A DNA stretch of 64,000 nt, from positions 36,572-100,571 of the forward strand of contig NZ_JOBF01000025.1 of the NCBI RefSeq assembly GCF_000718635.1, read 5' to 3'. A model generated the notes under the pieces. That model made no database searches and was not told where the DNA came from. It saw only the letters and a program-made list of their open reading frames with translations. Of this stretch, positions 50,674 to 60,125 are shown piece after piece. Made by a program: the position numbers and the translations under genes. Positions within the stretch are counted from its first letter, which is position 1, and every line of letters begins with the position of its first letter. The DNA comes from Streptomyces varsoviensis (GTDB taxonomy: Bacteria > Actinomycetota > Actinomycetes > Streptomycetales > Streptomycetaceae).

Positions 50674-52184
50674 TCCTCCCGACCGAGGAAGATCGGGTTC
50701 GTCATCGCCGCCATGGCCCCCGGCAGCCCGGACGCGCCGCCGTCCGCCGGGGCGTGGCGCACCTCGGCCCGTACGTACGCCGCGTACGAGGCCGTGGTCC
50801 GCCACTCCACCGTGCCCGTACCGGAGTCGGGCAGCGGGGCCGCGTAGAGCTGCCCCTGGTCGGTGACGAAGGCCGCGGTGCAGCCGGGCGCGCCCGTCAC
50901 CTCCAGACGCACGGTGATAGCGGCGTCGGCGCCCACCTCCAGGCGTCCGCCGATGCCCGCGTGCGCCCCGGGGCCGCCCGTCGCGGTGAACTTCAGGTTG
51001 ATTTTCGACGACTCGCAGATCCAGCTCCGGCCCGCGCGGATGCCTTCCTGGATGGCCGTACGGGAGAGGTCGTCGGCGAGGACGACCGTCTGCGGGAGGC
51101 CGACGGGCTGGGGCTCGCGGTGGGCGTCGCTGTTGCCCATGGCGGGCAGCCACGGCCGGCGGTGGCGGACGGAGGCGACGAGGGTGTTGTCCCACTCGGC
51201 GATGGAGACCTCGTCGTCGGGGGTGAACGGGCCGTTCCAGACCTCCACGGCGTCCGCGTCGTTGAACCCGAACTTCCAGCCGCAGCCGACGCAGGTCGCG
51301 TGCGGGTGGGCGGGCACCACCAGGCCGCCCGCCTGCCGGATCTTGCGGGCGAAGCGGCCGAACGCGTTGTCCCGGGCGCGGTAGCGCCAGTCGACGAAGA
51401 CGCCCGGGTCGGTGCCCAGCGCCACGACGTGCCCGTTGCGCGTGGTGATCTCCTCGCCGGTGAGGATCAGCAGGTCGTCGCCCCACAGCCCCTGCCACGC
51501 GCCGTGCGCGGAGGTCGTGTTGTGCTCGGTCGTCGTGATCCAGTCGAGGCCCGCGGCGCGGGCCGCCGCGGCGATCTCGGCGGGGGTGCGCTTGCCGTCG
51601 GAGTAGACGCTGTGGAGGTGGTTGTCGCCCCGGTACCACGTTCGGCCGCGTCCTTTAGCGCGCTGCGGCGGATAAACCTGTTCCGGGGTGTCTCCTGACG
51701 GCCCGTACCGGAGCGTGATCGTCACGCTGTACTCCATGCCCTGCGGCGCGACGGTGTACGGGCCGAGCGCGATGTGCCACGTGCCCGCCCGGACCGGGCC
51801 GGGGAGGTACCCCGGCGTCGCCTCGGCCGCGCTGATCGCGAACTCCGTGCGCGCCCCGCCCGACCAGCCGCGGAAGCCGCGCCCGCCGAGCCCCGTGCCG
51901 CGCTCGTCGAAGATCCCGATGTCGCAGGCGTTGCCCTGGGTGCCGGGCGGCACGGCGGGCTTGTCGTACGTATAGGAGACCGCGATCTCGCGGACGCCGG
52001 AGGGCACCTCGACGGGCAGATAGACGAAGTCGGGCGCGCCGGTCGGCAGGTGACCGGTCACGCGGCGGACCTCGTCGGCGCCGGGGGCGCGGTCGGCGGC
52101 TTGGGCGAACTTCACGGGGTCGAGCGTAAGTGCGCCGGTGGCGCCCGCGATAGCCGCCATTTTGAGAACGTCACGCCGTTGCAT
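50670..52184 (-). CDS. Tat-exported PHP-domain metallohydrolase (CehA/McbA family)
   Basis: 504 aa. The N-terminus MQRRDVLKMAAIAGATGAL is a twin-arginine signal. The PHP domain contains GDNHLHSVYSDGKRTPAEIA, ITTTEHNT and later VVPAHPHA and GNSDAHREPQP, supplying histidine and aspartate metal ligands. CehA/McbA-type members hydrolyse carbamates or phosphoesters outside the cytoplasm. An N-terminal ~150-residue beta domain (FVYLPVEVPSG and following) precedes PHP. It forms a two-gene unit with the membrane glycosyltransferase. Confidence 0.87.
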   Translation of the reverse strand: MQRRDVLKMAAIAGATGALTLDPVKFAQAADRAPGADEVRRVTGHLPTGAPDFVYLPVEVPSGVREIAVSYTYDKPAVPPGTQGNACDIGIFDERGTGLGGRGFRGWSGGARTEFAISAAEATPGYLPGPVRAGTWHIALGPYTVAPQGMEYSVTITLRYGPSGDTPEQVYPPQRAKGRGRTWYRGDNHLHSVYSDGKRTPAEIAAAARAAGLDWITTTEHNTTSAHGAWQGLWGDDLLILTGEEITTRNGHVVALGTDPGVFVDWRYRARDNAFGRFARKIRQAGGLVVPAHPHATCVGCGWKFGFNDADAVEVWNGPFTPDDEVSIAEWDNTLVASVRHRRPWLPAMGNSDAHREPQPVGLPQTVVLADDLSRTAIQEGIRAGRSWICESSKINLKFTATGGPGAHAGIGGRLEVGADAAITVRLEVTGAPGCTAAFVTDQGQLYAAPLPDSGTGTVEWRTTASYAAYVRAEVRHAPADGGASGLPGAMAAMTNPIFLGREE

Positions 52185-52680
52185 ATCGGGCCCCCTGTGT
52201 CGGACGGTGCCGGCCTGACCGTGCCCGCCCGGGTCGGGCCGAGCCGGAAGTGCCGCGAGGACACCGTTGTACGCCCGGGTGGCGCGCGGGGGAACGGGCC
52301 CGGGACTGCGAGTTGCCGTTCGGAGGGGGCGGGGTGGGCCGAGCGGGTGGGACGGGCCGCAGAGGATGCAGGGGGCGGCGGGGCGGAGGGGATATCGGGG
52401 CCGCGGAAGCAGCAGGGGCCGCGAGGGGGCCTGGTCGGGCGAGAGCCCGAAGCCGCCGCCCGTGGTGACCTGACTCCGCCGTCCGATGTGGCGGCCGTGT
52501 GTCCGCCGGTGTGGCGACGGCGCGTCCGGGACAGGTCTTCCGTACGTTCCTCGGGCATACCGTGAACGCGGCGGCCGTGGCTTCCGCTCCGTGGTCGCCG
52601 CTCCATGGCCGCTGCCCTACGGCCACTGCTCCACAGCTACTGCCCCTTGGTCGCCGTTTCCCCATGACGGAGGTGTTCCA
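52185..52680. other. Gene-free divergent spacer, 496 bp
   Basis: Lies between the divergent PHP and LLM genes and must hold both promoters. I see short degenerate GC-rich repeats around 52590-52660 but no gene, operator or clear promoter boxes. Confidence 0.45.
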
Positions 52681-53541
52681 GTGCGAATCGCCACCACGAT
52701 TTTCCTGACCGACGAGACGATCAGCCCGGTACGGCTCGCGCGCGAGCTGGAGCAGCGCGGTTTCTCCGGCCTCTATCTCCCCGAGCACACCCATATACCC
52801 GTCAGCCGCGAAACCCCCGCCCCCATGGGGGAACCGCTTTCGCGCGAATACGGGCGCTCCCTCGACCCGTTCGTCGCCCTCGGCCAGGCCGCCGCGGTCA
52901 CCGAGCGCCTCGCCCTGGGCACCGGGATCACGCTGGTGGCCGAGCACGACCCCATCGTGCTGGCCAAGCAGGTGGCCACCCTCGACTTCCTCTCCGGCGG
53001 GCGCTTCACGTTCGGCGTCGGGTACGGCTGGAACGTGGAGGAGGCCGCCGACCACGGGGTGCGCTGGGCCACCCGCCGGAACCTGGTGCGGGACCGGATG
53101 GCGCTGATGAGGGCGCTGTGGGCCGAGGAACCGCGGTCCTACGAGGGCGAGTTCGAGTCCGTACGGGCCAGCTACGCGCACCCCAAGCCGTTGACGGCGC
53201 CGCGCGGGCGCGCCGGGGCCGAGCCGCTGACCGGGCCGCGCACGCTGATCGGGGGCGCGGCCGGGCCGAAGCTCTTCGCGCATATCGCGGAGTACGCGGA
53301 CGGCTGGATGCCGCTCGGCGGCAGCGGTCTGACGCGGTCGCTGCCGGCGCTGCGGCAGGCGTGGCGGGACGCGGGGCGCGAGGGGGAGGGCCCGGAGATC
53401 GTGCCGTGCGGGGTGGTGCCGTCGCAGGGCAAGCTCGCGCACTATCAGGATCTGGGGGTGTCCGAGGTCATTCTGGACCTGCCCTCGGCGGGCGAGGCGG
53501 AGGTGGTGCGGGCGCTGGACGAGTTCGCGCAATATCTGTGA
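52681..53541 (+). CDS. F420-dependent LLM-class oxidoreductase
   Basis: 286 aa. The segments GFSGLYLPEHTHIPVSRETP, LALGTGITLVAEHDPIVLAKQVATLDFLSGGRFTFGVGYGWNVEE and IGGAAGPKLFAHIAEYADGW are those of the probable F420-dependent subfamily (TIGR03619 type). The GTG at 52681 has GGAGG 7 nt upstream. It is encoded directly before fbiC on the same strand, 209 bp apart, which fits F420 use. No regulon operator is present, so it may be outside the catabolic regulon. Substrate unknown. Confidence 0.87.
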   Translation: MRIATTIFLTDETISPVRLARELEQRGFSGLYLPEHTHIPVSRETPAPMGEPLSREYGRSLDPFVALGQAAAVTERLALGTGITLVAEHDPIVLAKQVATLDFLSGGRFTFGVGYGWNVEEAADHGVRWATRRNLVRDRMALMRALWAEEPRSYEGEFESVRASYAHPKPLTAPRGRAGAEPLTGPRTLIGGAAGPKLFAHIAEYADGWMPLGGSGLTRSLPALRQAWRDAGREGEGPEIVPCGVVPSQGKLAHYQDLGVSEVILDLPSAGEAEVVRALDEFAQYL

Positions 53542-53750
53542 CGCGGGCGGGACGGGCGCGGGACGGACGTGAGGGGAGGGGCCTACGTGAAGGAGGGGAC
53601 TGCGGGGGCCTTCATCGCCCCGGTGAGGAGGCGGGCGGAACCGTACCCTCCGATACACCTGGAGGCCCCCTCCACCTGACGTGATCAGCTCCACACAAAC
53701 GACGCGCCCGTCGCCGACCCAGTGTCAGTGCCCGCTCGTATCCTCAAGGG

Positions 53751-56351
53751 ATGACTTCGAGCGCGCAGCCACCCGACCAGGCCGCACCGACCGCCAACGC
53801 CATGCGTCGTGCGCTCAAACGGGCCCGTGACGGGGTGGCCCTGGACGTCGCCGAGGCCGCCGTGCTGCTCCAGGCGCGCGGCGACGACCTGAAGGACCTC
53901 ACCGCCTCCGCGGGCCGGGTGCGCGACGCCGGCCTCCAGGCCGCGGGCCGCCCCGGCGTCATCACGTACTCGCGCAGCGTCTTCATCCCGCTCACCCGGC
54001 TCTGCCGCGACAAATGCCACTACTGCACCTTCGTCACCGTCCCCGGCAAGCTGCGCCGCGCGGGCCACGGGATGTTCATGTCCCCCGACGAAGTCCTCGA
54101 CATCGCCCGCCGCGGCGCCGAACTGGGCTGCAAGGAAGCCCTGATCACCCTCGGCGACAAGCCCGAGGACCGCTGGCCCGAGGCGCGCGAATGGCTGGAG
54201 GCCGAGGGCTACGACGACACCATCGCGTACGTACGGGCCATGGCGATCCGCATCCTGGAGGAGACGGGGCTCCTCCCGCACCTCAACCCCGGCGTCATGT
54301 CCTGGACCGACCTCCAGCGGCTCAAGCCCGTCGCCCCCTCCATGGGCATGATGCTGGAGACCACCGCCACCCGCCTGTGGTCCGAGCCCGGTGGCCCGCA
54401 CTACGGCTCGCCCGACAAGGAGCCCGCCGTCCGGCTGCGCGTCCTGGAGGACGCCGGCCGCTCCAACGTGCCGTTCACCAGCGGCCTCCTGATCGGCATC
54501 GGGGAGACGTACGAGGAGCGCGCCGAATCCCTCTTCGCGCTGCGCAAGACCGCCCGCGCCTACCACGGCATCCAGGAACTGATCATCCAGAACTTCCGCG
54601 CCAAGCCGGACACCGCGATGCGCGGCATGCCGGACGCGGAGCTCGCGGACCTGGTCGCCACCGTCGCCGTCGCCCGGCACATCATGGGCCCCGCCGCCTG
54701 CCTCCAGGCCCCGCCGAACCTGGTGGACGCCGAATACGCGCAGCTCATCGAGGCCGGCATCGACGACTGGGGCGGCGTCTCGCCGCTCACCCCCGACCAC
54801 GTCAACCCCGAGCGCCCCTGGCCCCAGATCGACGAGCTGGCCGAGCGCTCCGCCGCCGTCGGCTTCGAGCTGCGCGAACGGCTCGCGGTCTACCCCGAGT
54901 TCGTCCAGCGCGGCGAGCCCTGGCTGGACCCGCGGCTGCTCCCGCACGTACGGGCGCTGGCCGACCCCGAGACCGGCCTCGCCCGCCCGGACGCCGTGGT
55001 GGAGGGCCACCCCTGGCAGGAGCCCGACGAGGGCTTCTCGCTCGGCGCCTCCGGCCGTACGGACCTCCACCACACCATCGACACCGAGGGCCGCACGACC
55101 GACCGGCGCGACGACTTCGACGACGTGTACGGCGACTGGGAGGCGCTGCGCGAGGCGGCGGCCCCCGGCATGGTCCCCTCCCGCATCGACGCCGACGTGC
55201 GCGCCGCGCTCTCCGTCGCCGCCGACGACCCGACCCGGCTCACCGACGACGAGGCGCTGGCGCTGCTGCACGCCGACGGCCCGGCGCTCGACGCGCTCTG
55301 CCGCGTCGCCGACGACCTGCGCCGCGCGACCGTCGGCGACGAGGTCACATACATCGTCACCCGCAACATCAACTTCACCAACGTCTGCTACACCGGCTGC
55401 CGGTTCTGCGCCTTCGCCCAGCGCCGCACGGACGCCGACGCGTACACCCTCTCCCTCTCGCAGGTCGCCGACCGCGCCGAGCAGGCGTGGGAGGTCGGCG
55501 CGACCGAGGTGTGCATGCAGGGCGGCATCCACCCCGACCTGCCGGGCACCGCCTACTTCGACATCGCGCGCGCCGTCAAGGAGCGCGTGCCGGGCATGCA
55601 CGTGCACGCCTTCTCCCCGATGGAGATCGTCAACGGCGCGTCCCGTACGGGCATGTCGATCCGCGAGTGGCTGACCGCCGCCAAGGAGGCGGGGCTCGAC
55701 TCCATCCCCGGCACCGCCGCCGAGATCCTCGACGACGAGGTGCGCTGGGTCCTGACCAAGGGCAAGCTGCCCGCCGCCACCTGGATCGAGGTCGTCAAGA
55801 CGGCGCACGAGCTGGGCATCCGCTCGTCCTCCACGATGATGTACGGGCACGTGGACCAGCCGCGCCACTGGCTGGGGCACTTCCGGACGCTGGCGGAGAT
55901 CCAGCGGGAGACGGGCGGCTTCACCGAGTTCGTCACCCTGCCCTTCATCCACACCAACGCCCCCGTCTACCTCGCGGGTATCTCCCGCCCCGGCCCCACC
56001 ACGCGTGACAACCGCGCCGTCACGGCCATGGCCCGCATCCTGCTGCACCCGCATATCACCAACATCCAGACGAGCTGGGTCAAGCTCGGCACGGAGGGCG
56101 CCGCCGAGATGCTCCGCTCCGGCGCGAACGACCTCGGCGGCACGCTGATGGAGGAGACCATCTCCCGGATGGCCGGTTCCTCCTACGGCTCGTACCGCTC
56201 GATCCGGGACCTCGTCGCCATCGCCGACGCCGCGGGCCGCCCGTCCCGCGTCCGTACGACGACCTACGGCGAGGTGCCGGAGGAGCGGCAGGCGGCGGCG
56301 CTCGCCTCGGACGGGCACCTGCCGGAGCTGCTGCCGGTGGTGGGGGACTAG
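53751..56351 (+). CDS. fbiC: FO synthase FbiC (CofG-CofH fusion)
   Basis: 866 aa, the usual length of the fused enzyme. The first radical SAM domain has its cluster cysteines at 85, 89 and 92 (CRDKCHYC). The second has them at 546, 550 and 553 (CYTGCRFC). Together they build 7,8-didemethyl-8-hydroxy-5-deazariboflavin, the F420 chromophore, from tyrosine and 5-amino-6-ribitylamino-uracil. AAGGG lies directly before the ATG. It provides the cofactor needed by the Ddn-like and LLM proteins in this window. In S. coelicolor fbiC also lies a few genes from afsR (from memory). Confidence 0.96.
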   Translation: MTSSAQPPDQAAPTANAMRRALKRARDGVALDVAEAAVLLQARGDDLKDLTASAGRVRDAGLQAAGRPGVITYSRSVFIPLTRLCRDKCHYCTFVTVPGKLRRAGHGMFMSPDEVLDIARRGAELGCKEALITLGDKPEDRWPEAREWLEAEGYDDTIAYVRAMAIRILEETGLLPHLNPGVMSWTDLQRLKPVAPSMGMMLETTATRLWSEPGGPHYGSPDKEPAVRLRVLEDAGRSNVPFTSGLLIGIGETYEERAESLFALRKTARAYHGIQELIIQNFRAKPDTAMRGMPDAELADLVATVAVARHIMGPAACLQAPPNLVDAEYAQLIEAGIDDWGGVSPLTPDHVNPERPWPQIDELAERSAAVGFELRERLAVYPEFVQRGEPWLDPRLLPHVRALADPETGLARPDAVVEGHPWQEPDEGFSLGASGRTDLHHTIDTEGRTTDRRDDFDDVYGDWEALREAAAPGMVPSRIDADVRAALSVAADDPTRLTDDEALALLHADGPALDALCRVADDLRRATVGDEVTYIVTRNINFTNVCYTGCRFCAFAQRRTDADAYTLSLSQVADRAEQAWEVGATEVCMQGGIHPDLPGTAYFDIARAVKERVPGMHVHAFSPMEIVNGASRTGMSIREWLTAAKEAGLDSIPGTAAEILDDEVRWVLTKGKLPAATWIEVVKTAHELGIRSSSTMMYGHVDQPRHWLGHFRTLAEIQRETGGFTEFVTLPFIHTNAPVYLAGISRPGPTTRDNRAVTAMARILLHPHITNIQTSWVKLGTEGAAEMLRSGANDLGGTLMEETISRMAGSSYGSYRSIRDLVAIADAAGRPSRVRTTTYGEVPEERQAAALASDGHLPELLPVVGD

Positions 56352-56473
56352 GGAAAGGGACTGGGGACTGGCGGGGGCTGGCCAGGCGCGGTACGGGCGG
56401 GGGCCGGCGGCGGTTACGGTTCCGTTGCGGACCGCGAACTGGCTGGAAACCGACGGGTGCATAAGGTGTGCGG

Positions 56474-57874
56474 ATGTCTTGGCCGCAAAATTCGCAGAAC
56501 CCCCAACAGCCCGACCAGCCTCAGCAGCCCCAACAGACCCCACAGCAACCGTCGCAACCCCCGAGCCCTCCGCAAGCTGCGCAGCCCGCGCAACCTGTGC
56601 CCCTCTCGCATCAGCCGACACAGGCGCAGCAGCCGCCGCAGTCTTCACAGCAGCAGCCTCCGCAGCCGCAGCAGGCTCCGCAGCCGCAGCAGCCGCAGCA
56701 GGCTCCGAAACCGCCGCAGGGTTTCGGCCCGCCGCCGGCGTGGGGGCCGGGGACTGGCGCTCCGGGCGCCGCTGCTCCCGGGACTCCTCCGGGGACTGGC
56801 GTTCCGGGTCCCGGTGGTGCGGCGGCGTACGGCGCGCAGGGCTCCGGCGTTCCGGGCCCTGGCGGCCCCGGTGGCCCTGGCGGCCCCGGTGGCCCTGGCG
56901 GTCCTGGTGGTCACGTTCCCGGCGGCCCGGCGTACGGTCCTCCGGGCCATGTTCCCGGGCCGGGCGGCCCCGGCTTTGCCGCGCCCGGCCCGGGTGCCGG
57001 TGGGCCAGGGCCCGGGGCCCAGCCGCCCGGCCGTAAGGGCAAGAAGGGGCTGATCGCGGCGGTGGGCGCGGTGGTGGCGCTCGCGGTGATCGGCGGCGGG
57101 GTGTTCCTGCTGACCAGCGGCGGCGACGACAAGAAGGCGGCCGAGGCCGGGGACAAGCCGAAGTCGTCCGCCTCCGCCTCGCAGGCTCCGGCCGGCGGCG
57201 GCAAGGGCGCGTCGGACGCGCCGGGCGGGGCGGGGGCGCCCGGGGAGTCCGGGGAGGCCGGGGAGTCCGGCGGCAAGCCGCTGGTGGCGGGCTGGCAGAC
57301 GCAGGCCCACGAGGAGCATCACTTCCGCTACGACGTGCCCGGCAAGGCCGAGAAGTGGCAGACGTTCGCGCCGGCCCAGGCCCTCTCCTACACGGACGAC
57401 CAGGGCAAGCCGATCGTCGTGATGACCGGCACCGCCAACTACCGCGAGGGCGGCTGCGCCTCGTCCGCGAACCCCAAGGCGTTCGGCGAGGCGGGCAAGG
57501 GCCAGCTCGCCACCGTCGGCACCACGGGCGGCGGCAAGGAGGGCTCGCTCACCGAGAACGCCCGTAACTGGGCGGGCAACTGGGGCTTCGCCGCGTACGG
57601 CGGCCCCGGCAACAAGCCGAAGGTGAAGGTGGGCCCGGCGAAGCCCTGGAAGCACAACGGCATCGACGGCTACACCGCCACCGCCGAGGTCACCGTCGCC
57701 AACCGCGCCAGCACGTGCGTACCGGCCACCGCCGTCGTCCACAGCATCGCCCAGAAGCTGCCCGACGGCACCATGCACGGCTGGGTGATTTATGCGGACC
57801 AGGGCGTTCCCAATGCCCTCACCAATGACCAGATCACCAAGATCATGAACACGGTCCGCCCGACGACCCCCTGA
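56474..57874 (+). CDS. Membrane-anchored protein with Gln/Pro/Gly-rich cytoplasmic region
   Basis: 466 aa. Residues 1-85 are Gln/Pro repeats and ~86-190 are Gly/Pro-rich. A Lys-rich cluster (RKGKKG) precedes one membrane helix (LIAAVGAVVALAVIGGGVFLL). An Ala/Gly/Ser linker then leads to a ~180-residue extracytoplasmic domain beginning QTQAHEEHHFRYDVPG, with two cysteines. This domain plan is common in Streptomyces surface proteins of unknown role. The ATG at 56474 follows AAGG; a GTG two codons earlier is possible. A strong hairpin follows the stop codon. Confidence 0.78.
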   Translation: MSWPQNSQNPQQPDQPQQPQQTPQQPSQPPSPPQAAQPAQPVPLSHQPTQAQQPPQSSQQQPPQPQQAPQPQQPQQAPKPPQGFGPPPAWGPGTGAPGAAAPGTPPGTGVPGPGGAAAYGAQGSGVPGPGGPGGPGGPGGPGGPGGHVPGGPAYGPPGHVPGPGGPGFAAPGPGAGGPGPGAQPPGRKGKKGLIAAVGAVVALAVIGGGVFLLTSGGDDKKAAEAGDKPKSSASASQAPAGGGKGASDAPGGAGAPGESGEAGESGGKPLVAGWQTQAHEEHHFRYDVPGKAEKWQTFAPAQALSYTDDQGKPIVVMTGTANYREGGCASSANPKAFGEAGKGQLATVGTTGGGKEGSLTENARNWAGNWGFAAYGGPGNKPKVKVGPAKPWKHNGIDGYTATAEVTVANRASTCVPATAVVHSIAQKLPDGTMHGWVIYADQGVPNALTNDQITKIMNTVRPTTP

Positions 57875-57878
57875 CCGC

Positions 57879-57918
57879 CGTCACCCGTTCCGGGACGGCC
57901 GCCCCGGAACGGGTGACG
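57879..57918. terminator. Rho-independent-type hairpin after 56474-57874 gene
   Basis: Perfect 16-bp arms (57879-57894 and 57903-57918) with an 8-nt loop, starting 4 bp after the TGA. No T-run follows, as is usual in streptomycetes. Confidence 0.8.
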
Positions 57919-58125
57919 CGCACATTCACCGCCGTATCCCCTGCTCGGGCCCGGAGCTCAAGGCGCAGGATTCGGTGCCCGGTATCCGAGCGATCCCATT
58001 GGAACGGTGAGGGAAACACAACCCTCCTACCCAACCCAAGTGGGCGGCGGACCAGGGGATATGACTTTTTGTGATCGAGTCGCCACGGTGGGCTGGGAGC
58101 GTGTACGGTGCCGCTCATGAAGCGA

Positions 58126-58156
58126 CCCCCGAAGGCGTAGACGCGCCTAGCGGGGG
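58126..58156 (+). promoter_or_regulatory. Hairpin in leader of winged-helix gene
   Basis: An outer CCCCC/GGGGG stem and an inner AGGCG/CGCCT stem around a 6-nt loop, separated by a small internal loop. It lies 33 bp upstream of the 58189 start. It may be an RNA regulatory structure or a terminator; there is little to decide between them. Confidence 0.4.
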
Positions 58157-58188
58157 CCTAACCACTAGAGATCGGCCAATGATCCCCT

Positions 58189-59454
58189 ATGGCTCCAGCC
58201 AATTTTAGCTCCCACGACTCCGAGGCGGACCTCCGCCCCCGCATGGCGTCGGTCGGTTTCGGCAAGCGCGCCATTTCCGGCCAAGGCCCCCGGCGGGCCG
58301 ACGATTTCGCGCATCTCCCCAGGCGGGAGGCGTCCATCGCCTCCTACATCGACCGGCTGCCCGACGGCACCTGCATCTCCATCAAGGCACTGGCGGAACA
58401 GCTCGACTACGGGCAGTGCGCCCTCGGCACGGCGCTGCGGCGGCTGGCGACGGAGGGGCACCTGAGGCGGTTCACGGAGCGGCTGGAGGCCGGGAAGCAC
58501 GTCACCCGGACGTATTTCTCGCGGGCGCCGCGCAGCGACGCGTGGTGGGCGGCGTACCAGCGCGGGCAGGACATGGACCGCTGGCAGGAGCCGCAGCCCC
58601 GGCCCGAGTTCGTACCGGAGGCGGAGAGCGTGCCGGTCCCCGAGGCGGTCGTGGAGACCGTGCCACGGGCGGAGCGGGCGTACGCGCTGCTGCGGCGGCT
58701 CGCCGACCACGACCACCGGCTGACGCTCTCCGCCGCCGAATGCCGGGCGCTCCAGCCGCTCGTAGAGGAGTGGCTCAAACGCGATCTGTCCGGGCTGCAC
58801 TTCACGACGCAGATGGTCTCGGGGCTGCCCCCTGAAGTGGGCGCGCCCAAACGGTTCGTGGAGAAGCGCATCGAGATGAAGATGCCACCCGTACGGGAAG
58901 CGCCCCGGCGCACGCCACTGCTCCTTGAGTGTGTCGTCTGCCGGACGCCCGGCCCCGCGAAAGCGCTGAAGGGCGGGGTGTGCGACGGCTGTTACGGGGG
59001 AGTGGAGGGCGCTGCTCCGCCGGTACGGGCCGGGTCCGCCGCGAGCGATCCCGTCGGCACTTTCGCGGGTGTTCCCGTGGTGAAGGGCGGCCGTGCGGCT
59101 CCGAGCGGCTGGGCGGTGGCGGGCGGCGCGGCCGTCCCGCGTGGTAAGGCCGGTCCGGGCAGGGCGACCGGGGGTGGGGCGACTGGGCGTACGGCGACTG
59201 CGGGCGGGGCCATCGCGGGTGGGGCGGCCACGGGTAGAGCGGCTACGAGGAAAGCGGCCACCGGCAAGGCCCCGACGATCAAGATCGCCTCGCACTTGGT
59301 GGCCGCCCTGCCGGACGAATTCCTTGTGAACCGGGCGTCCACAGACCCTGACGCCCTCAACGAGGAGGCCATGTCGCGGGTCTCCGCCTACGTGCGCAGG
59401 CAGGCGGACGGCATTCGTGAGGCCATGCGCGAACGCCGGTCCCTGCCCCAGTAG
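58189..59454 (+). CDS. Winged-helix DNA-binding-like protein, streptomycete conserved hypothetical
   Basis: 421 aa, no named family recognised. Residues ~48-110 (ASIASYIDRLPDGTCISIKALAEQLDYGQCALGTALRRLATEGHLRRF) look like a winged helix-turn-helix. A middle region of ~150 residues follows, with a CVVCRTPG...CDGCYGG zinc-knuckle-like cysteine pair set (~residues 246-265). Next comes an Ala/Gly/Thr/Lys-rich low-complexity stretch (~300-365), and then a compact C-terminal segment ending in MRERRSLPQ. Probably a DNA-binding regulator. The start is uncertain because no good ribosome binding site precedes the ATG; MASVGFGK at codon 19 is an alternative. Confidence 0.72.
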   Translation: MAPANFSSHDSEADLRPRMASVGFGKRAISGQGPRRADDFAHLPRREASIASYIDRLPDGTCISIKALAEQLDYGQCALGTALRRLATEGHLRRFTERLEAGKHVTRTYFSRAPRSDAWWAAYQRGQDMDRWQEPQPRPEFVPEAESVPVPEAVVETVPRAERAYALLRRLADHDHRLTLSAAECRALQPLVEEWLKRDLSGLHFTTQMVSGLPPEVGAPKRFVEKRIEMKMPPVREAPRRTPLLLECVVCRTPGPAKALKGGVCDGCYGGVEGAAPPVRAGSAASDPVGTFAGVPVVKGGRAAPSGWAVAGGAAVPRGKAGPGRATGGGATGRTATAGGAIAGGAATGRAATRKAATGKAPTIKIASHLVAALPDEFLVNRASTDPDALNEEAMSRVSAYVRRQADGIREAMRERRSLPQ

Positions 59455-59608
59455 CGGGCGGCGGCCGGCCCGTAAGCCCGGCGTCTCCGCTGCCCGCTGC
59501 CCTCTGCCTGCCACCAGCTTCGGGCTGTCCGCCGTCCGCTACCGGTTTCGTGCTGCCCGCTGACCGCTGCCCGCTACCGGCTTCGCGGTCTCCGGTGTCT
59601 GCCGTCCG

Positions 59609-59866
59609 CTATCCCCCGTCGTGGTCCGCTTCGTGTTGCAGGATGCACTGCTGCCAGTGCGCCAGGGCCTCGTCGCGATTCCCGCCGCCCTCCTCGGCGG
59701 CCGAGATGAGGGCGTCGGCGGCCATGGCGGCCAGCCGGACGGCGATACGGGAGACATCCCGGGCGTCCAGCGGCTTCAGGAGCTCCACCGCGCCGTCGCT
59801 GTCGTCCGCCAGGGCGCAGGCGATCACGGCCATGGTGATGCGGTCACTCTCGAACGAGTCGGACAT
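59609..59866 (-). CDS. Small conserved-type hypothetical protein
   Basis: 85 aa, beginning MSDSFESDRITMAVIACALADD and predicted to be largely helical, with no recognised domain, no signal peptide and a Cys/His-containing tail (QQCILQHEADHDGG). Its composition is like a real streptomycete protein, and the minus-strand frame uses GC-rich third positions. The ribosome binding site is weak. Function unknown; it may act with the DraG-like gene divergently encoded 259 bp away. Confidence 0.6.
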   Translation of the reverse strand: MSDSFESDRITMAVIACALADDSDGAVELLKPLDARDVSRIAVRLAAMAADALISAAEEGGGNRDEALAHWQQCILQHEADHDGG

Positions 59867-60125
59867 GGCAAGAGCATGCCCACAAGGCGGCCCGCTGATC
59901 GCGTGGGGCGCGCTGACGCCCGTAGCCATCCGCAACCGCCCGTAGCGCGGATCGGCCGGAAGTGATCGATGGCGGTCTATTAAAGTGCTGAGTCGGTCCG
60001 GTACCTGACAAGTCCTGGGCGTACGTCGTACGGCTGACCATGGCCGACGGGGACGGTCGCAGATCCAGGGCTGAGCTGGGCACGGGGCCGGGACAGTGAA
60101 CCAGCCGACGCAAGGAGGCGAAGGC

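Noticed and set aside
51695..51709. Operator-like CTGACGGCCCGTACC
   Set aside because: Same half-match, inside the coding sequence of the PHP-domain gene; expected by chance in GC-rich coding DNA.
53685..56648. 987-codon frame on the minus strand opposite fbiC
   Set aside because: fbiC has both radical SAM motifs and correct length; the reverse frame has no motifs.
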